A stretch of 64,000 bases of DNA from CAVSJA01 sp963728145 (GCA_963728145.1 CAVSJA010000001.1:310001-374000); one strand, 5' to 3'. Shown: positions 46,257-54,584, counted from the first letter of the stretch. Translations and numbers: made by a program. Notes: generated by a model from the sequence alone, not told the origin.

Positions 46257-47219
46257 ATGAGAGTTGCAACGCTAACTGGAATATTAATCGTTGCCTTGGG
46301 AAATGCAACGATTGCGCAATTGACCTTACAACCTCTAATTGGACTTGAGAACACACGGACAACAATTGACTACAACAGTATCCGATCCTTCTCTCCTCTT
46401 GGAAGTGTATTTTCCCCACAAGCTGCTCTGCGCCTTGACTACAAATTCAAAAAAGGTCATGGACCTTATGTAGGAATGAGCTCTACTCGTTTGAACACAT
46501 CATTCAGCTTCCCTGAAGCAGAGAATGGTGTTTCAAATTACACTGCAAACCTCGGGGGCTATCAATTTCAACTCGAAGGAGGTTATCAATACAGCTCCAA
46601 AAAAATAGCTCTTGGGAAAGCGAAACAACCAGCAGCAAAAACACAGGCAACTCCAAAAAAATCATGCGGTAGCTATAGCGCATATAGCTCGAGATGTTCG
46701 AAAAATTATAATTCCGTAGCTAACCGTTATGCATATCCTCAAAAGGTAGCCGAAACTCCAAAAGCAAGTAAGAAAAACGTTGCATGGATGAGGATCATTC
46801 CTTCGTTGGGTATGGCTTATGTTCCCGGAGGAAAGAATAGCCTGACTCAAAAAGTTGAGGGTGGCCAAACCAGTTACGAATACATCGCAGCAAATTCAAA
46901 CCTCGCCCTTCTCGCAGGTACGGGATTTGAATTTGGAAGAGGTAATCGCCGCAACTTTACGCTCAGCTTTAATTATTTCAAAGGCCTCGGCAGTTTGAAT
47001 AATGAAACTGTTACTCAGATTGACGGAAATAAGACCTCAACGGCAACGTTGAACTCAGATGCCTCAGGTTGGAATCTTCGTTTAGGTGTACCGATTTCGC
47101 TTGGCAAAACAAAATCTGCAAAAGAAGTAAAGCAGGTAAAACAAGTTAATCAAGCCAAAGAAGTTAAGAAGCCTCAACAAAAAAGTACTTATAAGTATAG
47201 GTGCGGAAAAGCGAGCTAA
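46257..47219 (+). CDS. Probable outer-membrane protein with basic C-terminal tail
   Basis: 320 aa from the ATG at 46257, which is followed by a signal peptide ending TIAQ. The chain alternates short strands (YVGMSSTRLNTSFSF, YQFQLEGGYQYSSKK, NFTLSFNYFKGLGS, WNLRLGVPISLG), which suggests a beta barrel. A Cys/Ser/Tyr-rich insertion (CGSYSAYSSRCSKNY) sits in a Lys-rich loop. After the last strand a Lys/Gln-rich tail (KEVKQVKQVNQAKEVKKPQQ) would stay in the periplasm or outside. No family recognised. The stop is followed at once by a heptad array. Confidence 0.7.
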   Translation: MRVATLTGILIVALGNATIAQLTLQPLIGLENTRTTIDYNSIRSFSPLGSVFSPQAALRLDYKFKKGHGPYVGMSSTRLNTSFSFPEAENGVSNYTANLGGYQFQLEGGYQYSSKKIALGKAKQPAAKTQATPKKSCGSYSAYSSRCSKNYNSVANRYAYPQKVAETPKASKKNVAWMRIIPSLGMAYVPGGKNSLTQKVEGGQTSYEYIAANSNLALLAGTGFEFGRGNRRNFTLSFNYFKGLGSLNNETVTQIDGNKTSTATLNSDASGWNLRLGVPISLGKTKSAKEVKQVKQVNQAKEVKKPQQKSTYKYRCGKAS

Positions 47220-47221
47220 TA

Positions 47222-47350
47222 CAGTTTGGCGTCTGGGGTTTGGCGTTTGGCGTTCTTAACCACGATTTCCCCCTTTGTTTCAGAATAACTGAGACGAACG
47301 AGGTAAAACTGCATTGAAGAACGCCAAACTCCAAACCCCAAACTCCAAAC
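47222..47350. repeat. Inverted heptad array (GTTTGGC type) between two stop codons
   Basis: Left arm starts 3 bases after the TAA of the plus-strand gene: words GTTTGGC, GTCTGGG, GTTTGGC. Right arm, read on the minus strand, starts 3 bases after the TAG of the DinB gene: GTTTGGA, GTTTGGG, GTTTGGA, GTTTGGC. GGCGTTCTT and AAGAACGCC close the arms. The spacer of about 60 bases is unique. Confidence 0.9.
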
Positions 47351-47353
47351 GAT

Positions 47354-47845
47354 CTAATTTTCATCCGCACTCGGTCCATAACTTCCGGGAATCGGAATAT
47401 TCAACAACCTTAAGTAAACACCCATTTGAGCCCGGTGATGTACGATCTGGGAATAGCTCATCCGGATCACTTCCCTTTTTGAACTTACATTGTAGATCTC
47501 CTCACCATTTCGCATAGTCCAGTTTGGTATAAGCTCTTCATCGGTAGCTTTTGAAAGTCTTGTTCTGCCGTCTTCAAGGGATTTTTCAAATAAATCCAAC
47601 AATTCCTTTGTATTGTTTATTGGTGTAGGATTGTATGGCTCCTTCGCGAAGTCCAGCTCGCTTGTATTAAGCGTAATAGATACCCAGGTAGGTAATTCCG
47701 CAATATGAGTCGCCAATTGCCGGATCGTCATGCTTTTTTCATGAGGCTTCCAATCATATTTGTCGTCCGGAATACGGCTGAGCATTTTGCGGGTAGTTTC
47801 CGCTTCCTGATTCATTTCTTGGAGTAAAGAAGGGATCTGTGACAT
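47354..47845 (-). CDS. DinB-family protein
   Basis: 163 aa from the ATG at 47845 (an in-frame TTG at 47866 is weaker). The four-helix DinB fold carries a metal site with three His; here candidates are in IRQLATHIAELPTW and SYSQIVHHRAQMGVYLR, with YDWKPHEKSM earlier in the chain. The order and size fit Bacteroidota DinB proteins, probably thiol- or metal-dependent transferases. The stop is followed at once by the GTTTGGC heptad array. Confidence 0.88.
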   Translation of the reverse strand: MSQIPSLLQEMNQEAETTRKMLSRIPDDKYDWKPHEKSMTIRQLATHIAELPTWVSITLNTSELDFAKEPYNPTPINNTKELLDLFEKSLEDGRTRLSKATDEELIPNWTMRNGEEIYNVSSKREVIRMSYSQIVHHRAQMGVYLRLLNIPIPGSYGPSADEN

Positions 47846-48199
47846 ATAGTTTGATTTTATACTCAAAGAAAAGATGGGGGAGTGACAGCCTTATGTCAGG
47901 AGCTATTTTATATTGTATATTTTACATTGCATATTTTATGAACGCCCACCAAACCCGATCTCCAGGTCGGTGACTGAATAAATAAAGCAGTAGATTTATC
48001 TAAGAAATGACCTCGGCACAGTACATACAGGGAATTGCCAGGGAAAGAAAGAGGCATTTTCGTGTGTAAAAAACCTAAATGATTATTGTTTTAAGAAGAC
48101 TTTAGGCAACTCTAAATGAGCCGTACCGGTCTTTGCCTCTCTTGATGAGCCAGGTACTTTGAAGGGTGTGAATAATTTTCAACTAATAAACCCCAGTAT
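47846..48199. other. 354-base intergenic region
   Basis: Between divergent genes. Holds a single-arm heptad array at 47904-47938; no gene and no perfect TAnnTTTG were seen in the remainder. Confidence 0.6.
47904..47938. repeat. Single-arm heptad array (TATTTTA type)
   Basis: Five 7-base words in phase: TATTTTA, TATTGTA, TATTTTA, CATTGCA, TATTTTA. It lies upstream of both neighbouring genes rather than after a stop codon. Confidence 0.7.
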
Positions 48200-48997
48200 A
48201 TGAGACCCTTCCTTTTCTTGCTATTAATTCTTCCCGCAGGATTAAATGCGCAGCAAACCAACGTCAGCACTCCAAACACGCAATTATCTGTCGGAGCTGC
48301 TTTTATGGCTGCGTTTATCGATAACATTAGTAATTCCAGATCCAAGATCAATGACATAGCTGCGACAATAAAGTCTGCGAGAGAGCAAATGAGTTCATTA
48401 CAATCCACAAAAAATAAAATACAGGTTGAAATAGTGTCTTTAAAAAAGCAGATCGCTGATATCGGTGATGACGAATCGAAAAAAGCTCAAAAAGCTGAGC
48501 TTGAGAAGAAACTTGCAGAATTGACGAAGCAACTCGAACTAATCAATACGAAAATCTCACAGTTGAAAAGCTACATAGATGCGCAAATAGACGAATTGAA
48601 TAAACTAGAGGATTCGATCGATCAGATGAGAAAAAAAATGGAAGAAACAGCAGTCAGGGACAGGCAGCAAACAGAAAATAAACAAATGGAGGAAATTAAA
48701 AAAACGGTGTTTATAGTTGAAGAAAAAGCACTTGCTTACGCTCATGTAATAATCCTATTGGACTCCCTTCCGCCTATAGGTTCAAGATTGTCGCTTGCAG
48801 AGAGAAATCTCGTAAGTGGCCTTAAATCTAAATTTAATAATGACGCTGAATTCCGGTCTGCAACAACGGCCTACATTAAACATTCCAAAGCCAGCAATTA
48901 TTTCAGCCGAACGAGAAAAGCAGGTACATCGGCCGACCAATTGAACAGGCTCCTTATTGCGGTTAAAGAGGAGTTGGTTATTCTTTCAAGAAACTAG
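48200..48997 (+). CDS. Secreted coiled-coil protein of unknown function
   Basis: 265 aa with signal peptide (FLFLLLILPAGLNAQ). Residues of about 55-180 are a long coiled coil (KNKIQVEIVSLKKQIADIGD, LEKKLAELTKQLELINTKIS, LEDSIDQMRKKMEE). The C-terminal 85 residues look globular and end in basic sequence. No family recognised. The next gene encodes another short secreted coiled-coil protein in the same direction, 120 bases on. Confidence 0.7.
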   Translation: MRPFLFLLLILPAGLNAQQTNVSTPNTQLSVGAAFMAAFIDNISNSRSKINDIAATIKSAREQMSSLQSTKNKIQVEIVSLKKQIADIGDDESKKAQKAELEKKLAELTKQLELINTKISQLKSYIDAQIDELNKLEDSIDQMRKKMEETAVRDRQQTENKQMEEIKKTVFIVEEKALAYAHVIILLDSLPPIGSRLSLAERNLVSGLKSKFNNDAEFRSATTAYIKHSKASNYFSRTRKAGTSADQLNRLLIAVKEELVILSRN

Positions 48998-49117
48998 CCG
49001 ATATATAATCCCTGGTGGGAGAGAATTTATATAATGCGTTGATTTACTGACTCTTACATTGAGTAGGAACCATAAATAGTTTTTACTATTTTGTTTCTAT
49101 AAAATCCAATACCAGCT

Positions 49118-49633
49118 ATGAAAACCCTATTCTTCATATTACTCGCCCTGCCATTAAGTTTATTTGCTCAAAAATCAACTACTGGTAAGTCCAAACAGAA
49201 ATCAACTACTGTTAAGCCCAAACAGAAATCCACGGTTCAAACTCCCGAAACATTAAGGCATGAATTGATTTTGTTGAATAGCAAGAAAGAAAAGTCGAAT
49301 GCAGAATTGGTAAAAATAAAATCAAAATGGGATGCCTCAATAAAAAGGATGGTTCAAGTGCGGGATAAGGCAACTGCAACTTCCAAGAAACTGGATGCCA
49401 TGAACGCCAAAGCTTCATCAACATCAAAAAAAGAGAGGGAGAGAGTAGAGACCCAATTTAATAATGAATTGGTACTGTTAGACAAACTGGTTGGAGACAA
49501 TAATTCGCTCGAAGCACAGCACAATAAGAAAGCGACGGAAGTAAAGCGATTAACCACAAGAATCGACAAAGTTCAAAAACAGCTGGCGGTTGTAGAAGCA
49601 AAAGATAAAAAACTTGCCACCAACAAAAAATAA
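49118..49633 (+). CDS. Secreted Lys-rich coiled-coil protein of unknown function
   Basis: 171 aa with signal peptide ending LFAQ. A Lys/Ser/Thr-rich repeat follows (KSTTGKSKQ, KSTTVKPKQ, KSTVQTPE, period about 10), then an unbroken coiled coil to the end (LRHELILLNSKKEKSNAELV ... LTTRIDKVQKQLAVVEA). It would be a basic, rod-like periplasmic protein. No family recognised. Confidence 0.7.
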   Translation: MKTLFFILLALPLSLFAQKSTTGKSKQKSTTVKPKQKSTVQTPETLRHELILLNSKKEKSNAELVKIKSKWDASIKRMVQVRDKATATSKKLDAMNAKASSTSKKERERVETQFNNELVLLDKLVGDNNSLEAQHNKKATEVKRLTTRIDKVQKQLAVVEAKDKKLATNKK

Positions 49634-49657
49634 AAAAGGGTCTGTAAACACAGACCC
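49632..49657 (-). terminator. Intrinsic terminator for the glycine-zipper gene
   Basis: Stem GGGTCTGT / ACAGACCC with a 4-base loop at 49638-49657; read on the minus strand it runs into a T run (complement of A at 49632-49637). It overlaps the end of the plus-strand coiled-coil gene. Confidence 0.8.
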
Positions 49658-49682
49658 TCAATCAACTTATCCTTCACGTTAA

Positions 49683-50177
49683 TTAGTAACGTCCGTCTTT
49701 CTTGTCAATGTGACGACCAATTCCAAAACCTACACCAGCGCCAAGTACGCCGCCAATTGCAGCACCTACAGCGCGGTTTCGTTTATTGATGATCGCTCCG
49801 GCTGCAGCACCACCTGCGGCACCAATTACAGCACCTTTCGCAGCTTTACTCCAGCCTTTTTTCTCGGCCGGTACAGTTGTCTTCGCTACCGGGGCAGGAG
49901 CTGAAGTCCTGTAAACCGGTGTAGACTTTTTAACTGTTGTCTTTTTTGGAGCGGGAGCTGTATAAACAGCTGTGTTTGCTAATTCCTGATTCTTTTTCCA
50001 TTCCTGGAATTCCTGATTCTTCTTCCATTCCTGGAATTCCTGGAACTCCTTTAAGTCCGCTGCCGTTGTAGCTGCCAGTACTTTCGTTTCTTCTGATGTT
50101 TCCTTCTTGCCCGAGCAAGATGCAAACACGAAAGCTAGTAACGCTACGATTGCCAATAATCCAAATGTCTTTTTCAT
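49683..50177 (-). CDS. Glycine-zipper lipoprotein
   Basis: 164 aa from the ATG at 50177, giving a lipoprotein signal (LLAIVALLAFVFASC). After an acidic stretch comes a tandem repeat of EFQEWKKNQ (two copies plus a partial one), then an Ala/Pro/Lys linker (APKKTTVKKSTPVYR) and a C-terminal glycine zipper (AAKGAVIGAAGGAAAGAI, AVGAAIGGVLGAGVGFGIG). Glycine-zipper lipoproteins of this kind sit at or in the outer membrane. Role unknown. Confidence 0.8.
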   Translation of the reverse strand: MKKTFGLLAIVALLAFVFASCSGKKETSEETKVLAATTAADLKEFQEFQEWKKNQEFQEWKKNQELANTAVYTAPAPKKTTVKKSTPVYRTSAPAPVAKTTVPAEKKGWSKAAKGAVIGAAGGAAAGAIINKRNRAVGAAIGGVLGAGVGFGIGRHIDKKDGRY

Positions 50178-50496
50178 AGTCCCTGATTTTAAAGATGAGT
50201 AAATTTTGTTCATGAGAAAATTGTTTAGTGATTAGACGTTCAAAACTGTGCCAGTCAAATTCATTGATGTTAAAGTATATCAAAGGATTTCTGAAGACTT
50301 GATTAAAACAATCCTTTAACAAAATGAATTGTCAATGAAAAATGGGGAAAATGGGGAAGGATTGGGGAAATTGATTTTGAATATAACGGTGATATGCAAA
50401 TGGAGAAACAATTTTGCCCGACACTGTATGTGGATTCATCGATTCTTGAAATTTCTGCCAACAAGAAAATAATTCACAAACCGTTGTTCCAGGCTT

Positions 50497-50543
50497 CGAA
50501 CTTTATCCCGGTCAGACGAGTCGTCTGACCGGGATAAAGTTCG
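50497..50543. repeat. 47-base near-perfect palindrome, copy 1
   Basis: Two perfect 23-base arms around one central G. The arm reads CGAACTTTATCCCGGTCAG then ACGA. Related to copy 2 at 50658. Confidence 0.95.
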
Positions 50544-50657
50544 CCGTTGGCGAAAAAATTTATCATTCGGTGAAGACGTTTTTTCACCATTTTAAAATGT
50601 TTTTTTCTTAAGAAAAATGAGGAAAACACTTTGGAACTGATTTCGCACGTGCCGAAC

Positions 50658-50694
50658 TTTATTCCGGTCAGACGACTCGTCTGACCGGAATAAA
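50658..50694. repeat. 37-base palindrome, copy 2
   Basis: Two perfect 18-base arms (TTTATTCCGGTCAGACGA) around a central C. Preceded by CGAAC as in copy 1, but the right flank is not complementary there. It differs from copy 1 at one position in the left arm and the matching position in the right arm. Confidence 0.95.
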
Positions 50695-50738
50695 ACATGG
50701 GACAATAATAGATCGACCTTAAGCAGAAGTATTGCTGA

Positions 50739-52199
50739 TTATTTAAACTCTTTTTTACTCTCCTCAATTATTATCATCACATAATTAACCGACCGCTGAA
50801 AATCCCTGATCGGCATTCTCTCATCTATCCCGTGATAACCTTTGCTATCTGTTGCAGGAAAGAAATTTACTACGCCATTCGAAATCCTCCTGTAATGCCT
50901 CGAATCCGTTGCACCAATCATCAAATACGGAGTGGGTATAACATTTGGTACAGTCTTGTACAATGCACTTTCAATTCTTTTATACGCAGGCGAATTTATA
51001 TCCGTAGCAGTGGAGGGGTCTGAATCAAACTTACTCACTTTGCGGATCTTTACTCTCTCATCATTGATTTTTTTCCGGATAAAATCTTCAACCGTTTTTG
51101 AATTTTCTCCCGGAAGAATCCGGCTATTCACTATTGCCGATGCATGTGTGGGAATTACATTTTCCTTAATGCCACTTTCAATAATTGTTGGAACAATCGT
51201 GGTATGGATCATTGCCGTTCCCTCCCTGGTTTCAGAAATAATGTTCTTTGCCAGTCCTTCAAACAACCACATATTGTTTGCCGCCATACGATTTAAGAAA
51301 CTTGTTGACGATGTTCCAACCCGATAGAGTGATTCCCTGACAGCAGGGGTGATAGTTGCGGGCATGGGTTCGGCTCTCAGTCGTTGAATCGCGACAGCAA
51401 GAATATCAATTGAAGTTTCCTTTCCCGGCATCGAGGAATGTCCTCCTTCAACATCGACAGACAATTCAAATGAAGAATAACCTTTTTCTGAAACCCCAAT
51501 AAATGCAGCCGGACGATCAAGATCCTTGATTTTGGATTCTGTCATCTCACCGCCCTCATCAATTACCAATTCGGGTTTTATTTTTCTTTCCTCGAGATAA
51601 TCAACAATAGCCATTGCGCCGCTACCTCTTACCTCTTCATCATGTCCAAAACATAAATAAATAGTTCTTTCCGGAATGAATCCCTGCTTCAGCATAGTTT
51701 CAACTGCTTCCAATATGGAGATCACAGCCATCTTATCATCAGCGGCGCCTCTTCCCCAGATACAGGTATCGGTGATCTTTCCACTGAAGGGAGCAACGGT
51801 CCATTTATTTAATGAGGAAGGCTCAACGGGTACGACATCATAGTGGCCCATGAGAATTATCGGCGCCAATGATTGATTCTTTCCCTGCCATTCAAAAACA
51901 TAAGAGAATTGTTTGATTGCCTTCTTCGATAGGCTTTGATGTAGTAATGGATATTTTTTCTCAATAAAACTATTGAATGCAGTAAATGCAATGGTATCAA
52001 TTGCCGATGTATCGCTGAAAGAAACGGTTTGGATCTGTATCGCCTGGCTCAGGTGTTGGACTGCCGAATCGGGAAGAGGATTTAAGTTTACCTGTGTATG
52101 ATAAACAGGCCATGCCGGAGTTCGAAATGTATTGAACAAAACCACAGCAACCAGAATTAGAATTGCGACCCCAAGAAAGAGCAGTATTTTCTTAATCAT
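50739..52199 (-). CDS. M20-family peptidase, PM20D1-like, membrane-anchored
   Basis: 486 aa. One N-terminal membrane helix (ILLFLGVAILILVAVVLF). Zinc site blocks: ILMGHYDVVPVEPSS, IWGRGAADDKMAVISILEAV, YLCFGHDEEVRGSG, VIDEGGEMT and IGATDSRHYRRIS. Lid/dimer domain GGHSSMPGKETSIDILAVA. In the family these enzymes hydrolyse or form N-acyl amino acids or act as carboxypeptidases. It is a paralogue of the gene at 30187 but has a normal ATG and normal C-terminus. Followed 36 bases upstream in coordinates by the NamZ-like gene, transcribed first. Confidence 0.93.
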   Translation of the reverse strand: MIKKILLFLGVAILILVAVVLFNTFRTPAWPVYHTQVNLNPLPDSAVQHLSQAIQIQTVSFSDTSAIDTIAFTAFNSFIEKKYPLLHQSLSKKAIKQFSYVFEWQGKNQSLAPIILMGHYDVVPVEPSSLNKWTVAPFSGKITDTCIWGRGAADDKMAVISILEAVETMLKQGFIPERTIYLCFGHDEEVRGSGAMAIVDYLEERKIKPELVIDEGGEMTESKIKDLDRPAAFIGVSEKGYSSFELSVDVEGGHSSMPGKETSIDILAVAIQRLRAEPMPATITPAVRESLYRVGTSSTSFLNRMAANNMWLFEGLAKNIISETREGTAMIHTTIVPTIIESGIKENVIPTHASAIVNSRILPGENSKTVEDFIRKKINDERVKIRKVSKFDSDPSTATDINSPAYKRIESALYKTVPNVIPTPYLMIGATDSRHYRRISNGVVNFFPATDSKGYHGIDERMPIRDFQRSVNYVMIIIEESKKEFK

Positions 52200-52235
52200 T
52201 TGGCCAGTAGTTAATGGTAAATAGACCTGCGTTGT

Positions 52236-53453
52236 TTAAGGATAGATCAGGTATTTCTTTCTCATTTCTTTATACTTACTCAATCCAGGCTCCCAACTTT
52301 TTCTTATTTCTTCTTCAGACGCCCCCGAAATGATCTGTTCCTTGAATTGATTGGTACCTGCCAGCTTACCGATATTGCCCATTTGTTTGCTTTGCGACTG
52401 ATCAAAGAATTTTTCTTTATTAGGATAAGCTTTATACATCTCCATCATCCATTTGAGATTGATCTGTTTCTTTTTCATCAACTCCTGGATATTTACCTTA
52501 CGCAGATCAAGGCCAAAACAATCCTGATTCATGTGCAGTGGTGTTTCTGCCATTCCATTAATACCTACGGGCTTGAATGAAAATTCATACTTTCCTTTAA
52601 GGTCGGGATTTCCTAAAACGCTAAATGGAAAGTAAGTTCCTCTTCCCTGGCTAATAATCGTTCCCTCAAAAAGGCAGAGAGAAGGGTAAAGCATTATCGA
52701 TTGTTGTGTATTGAGATTGGGAGAAGGTTTGACAGGTAATTCATAGAACATGCCATGATCATAATTGGCGATTGGAATGATCTTGATCTTGCATTTAACT
52801 TTATTTGCTAACCAGCCCTCGCCATTCACCATTTGTGCAAATTCTCCAACAGTTAAACCATGCGTGATTGGAATCGGAAACATTCCTATGCCTGATTTCA
52901 AACTCATATCTAGTATGGGTCCATCTACAAAGTATCCGTTTGGATTTGGGCGATCAAGTATCAATAATTCCTTATTACTTTCTTCGCAGGCTTCCATTAG
53001 CCTTGCAAGCGCATTGATATTCGTATAAAACCTGCAGCCTACATCCTGCATATCATAAATCATGACATCCACGTCTGCAAGATCTTCCGTGCTTGGTTTG
53101 TTTTTTGGCCCGTATAAAGAAATTACCGGGATGCCAGATATTGGATCTATTTCATCCTGCACTTTTGCCCCTGCACTGGCATTACCTCGAAATCCATGTT
53201 CAGGCCCAAATACTTTTACGATGTTGATGCCCCTGGCTTTTAGGCTGTCGACAATATGCTTATTCCCGATGACCGAAGTCTGGTTACCCAAAATCGCAAC
53301 CCGTTTACCTTTTAGATAGGGGAGATATTTGTCCGTTTGGTCAGCGCCGGTAAGAATTTTACTTTTTTGTGATGAAAGTCCTCCAGTATTCAAATTCTTA
53401 TTGAAAGATAGAAGCATCAATATGAGAGAAACCAACAATATTATCCGCATCAT
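52236..53453 (-). CDS. namZ: DUF1343 / NamZ-like exo-muramidase
   Basis: 405 aa with a signal-like N-terminus (IILLVSLILMLLSFNKN). DUF1343 proteins such as NamZ are exo-beta-N-acetylmuramidases that remove terminal MurNAc from cell-wall fragments. Conserved blocks: LKGKRVAILGNQTSVIGNKH, FGPEHGFRGNASAGAKV, DVMIYDMQDVGCRFYT, LLILDRPNPNG, LTVGEFAQMVNGEGW and EGTIISQGRGTYFPF. The start may be the second Met (53450). It is 36 bases from the M20 peptidase on the same strand, so probably one unit for wall-fragment recycling; that link is inference. Confidence 0.88.
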   Translation of the reverse strand: MMRIILLVSLILMLLSFNKNLNTGGLSSQKSKILTGADQTDKYLPYLKGKRVAILGNQTSVIGNKHIVDSLKARGINIVKVFGPEHGFRGNASAGAKVQDEIDPISGIPVISLYGPKNKPSTEDLADVDVMIYDMQDVGCRFYTNINALARLMEACEESNKELLILDRPNPNGYFVDGPILDMSLKSGIGMFPIPITHGLTVGEFAQMVNGEGWLANKVKCKIKIIPIANYDHGMFYELPVKPSPNLNTQQSIMLYPSLCLFEGTIISQGRGTYFPFSVLGNPDLKGKYEFSFKPVGINGMAETPLHMNQDCFGLDLRKVNIQELMKKKQINLKWMMEMYKAYPNKEKFFDQSQSKQMGNIGKLAGTNQFKEQIISGASEEEIRKSWEPGLSKYKEMRKKYLIYP

Positions 53454-53542
53454 AATTATTTATTATTTTCAAATATAGCTCTTAGCTGCAGTTTGATGAA
53501 ATGCGGGGAAGTTTATTAGCTTTATGTTATCAAACCTCGCAA

Positions 53543-54064
53543 ATGAAAAGTTCCAATTTCGTATTCTCCCTGATCCTGGTATCCGGGTTCATAGCGGTTT
53601 CATTTACAAAACTCCAACAGGAATATGTTTGCACACCTTGCGGAAGTGACTGTGATAAAAGAGTCCATTCCAAAGGCGGTGTATGCGAAGCATGCAATAT
53701 GGCCCTCGTTGAAAAACAAACTGTAAAATTCAAGAGTATAACGCCTAAACAGGTTTGCGAACTCTTGAATGATACATCAGTTGTTGTGTTGGATGTAAGA
53801 ACCCCAGGTGAATACAGTGGAACATCTGGAACAAATTACGGTCACCTGAAAAGAGCCATCAATATTCCGATCCAGGAATTGGAAAAAAGGATCAATGAAT
53901 TAAATGGAGTGAAAGACAAACAGATCGTTGTCTATTGTTCCCATAGCCGCAGAAGCCCGAGAGCGTCTTATATGCTCAATACGCATGGGTTTAGCAACGT
54001 CACCAATATGAGTGGAGGGATGAGTGAGTGGGATGCTACGTGTACAAAGTGGCTTGTGAAGTGA
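53543..54064 (+). CDS. Rhodanese-like protein with heavy-metal-binding motif
   Basis: 173 aa from the ATG at 53543. Signal peptide (FVFSLILVSGFIAVSFT), then a heavy-metal-binding motif (YVCTPCGSDCDKRVHSKGG, CEACNMALVEK, Cys-rich), then a rhodanese domain: VVVLDVRTPGEYSG, HLKRAINIPIQELEKRI and the active-site loop VVYCSHSRRSPRAS (Cys near 137). The combination is seen in Bacteroidota periplasmic proteins. Sulfur-transfer or metal handling is likely; not shown. Confidence 0.85.
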   Translation: MKSSNFVFSLILVSGFIAVSFTKLQQEYVCTPCGSDCDKRVHSKGGVCEACNMALVEKQTVKFKSITPKQVCELLNDTSVVVLDVRTPGEYSGTSGTNYGHLKRAINIPIQELEKRINELNGVKDKQIVVYCSHSRRSPRASYMLNTHGFSNVTNMSGGMSEWDATCTKWLVK

Positions 54065-54236
54065 GGATGGTTTGATTGTTTTATTGTTAGATGGTTGGGT
54101 TTACTATTTGTGAGCGCAATCATCCAGCAATACAACTACATTAATTGCCTGTATGGTTTGACTGTGATTTTATTAATTGTCGTCCTTACTATTCGTGAAC
54201 CCAACCATCAAACCATCAAACAATCAAACCATCTCA
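54065..54236. repeat. Double type B word-repeat array between converging genes
   Basis: The plus arm starts right after the rhodanese TGA (GGATGGTTTGATTG); the minus arm starts at the DUF4342 TGA. There are two cores, TTTACTATTTGTGAGC near 54100 and CTTACTATTCGTGAAC near 54184, which suggests two type B hairpins in a row, each with one decayed arm. Confidence 0.8.
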
Positions 54237-54506
54237 ATTCTCATTCGCTTTTGATTTCACTTCAGTTTCTTCCCGTTCAACAGTAATCGAACATTCGCCA
54301 ATGAGTGCTGCCAATGCGCCGATTGCAGCGAAGATTGGCAAGAGAACAACTCCAACCACGCCAATGGTCAGGGGAAAACTCATCAGCTCTTTTCCCGATT
54401 TATCTTTGATAGTGATCTTGCGGATATTCCCTTCATTGATCAATTCCTTTACCTTTTTGAGCAGGTTTTCGCCGTCAATATTGAAGGTTTCTTTTGTTGT
54501 TGACAT
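54234..54506 (-). CDS. DUF4342-domain protein
   Basis: 90 aa. The family signature is clear: LLKKVKELINEGNIRKITIK, GKELMSFPLTIGVVGVVLLP, then FAAIGALAALIGECSITVE. One membrane-like segment in the middle. Known only as a short domain, alone or fused to ubiquitin-associated-like modules; function unknown. Convergent with the rhodanese gene. Confidence 0.75.
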   Translation of the reverse strand: MSTTKETFNIDGENLLKKVKELINEGNIRKITIKDKSGKELMSFPLTIGVVGVVLLPIFAAIGALAALIGECSITVEREETEVKSKANEN

Positions 54507-54584
54507 AACTAAGGTTTATTTGATTGTTGAGACGACAAATCTCATCATTAAGTTGCAATAATAGTCACTCGACAAAAACTTTCT

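Larger units (their letters stand above)
50178..50738. other. 561-base intergenic region rich in hairpins
   Basis: No gene seen. From left to right: an AAAGGATT/AATCCTTT hairpin near 50282-50318, three closely spaced GGGG runs at about 50343-50369, the first long palindrome (50497-50543), a CGCC/GGCG hairpin and a GGTGAA/TTCACC hairpin (to about 50590), then the second palindrome (50658-50694). The M20 gene on the minus strand ends at 50739. Confidence 0.7.
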
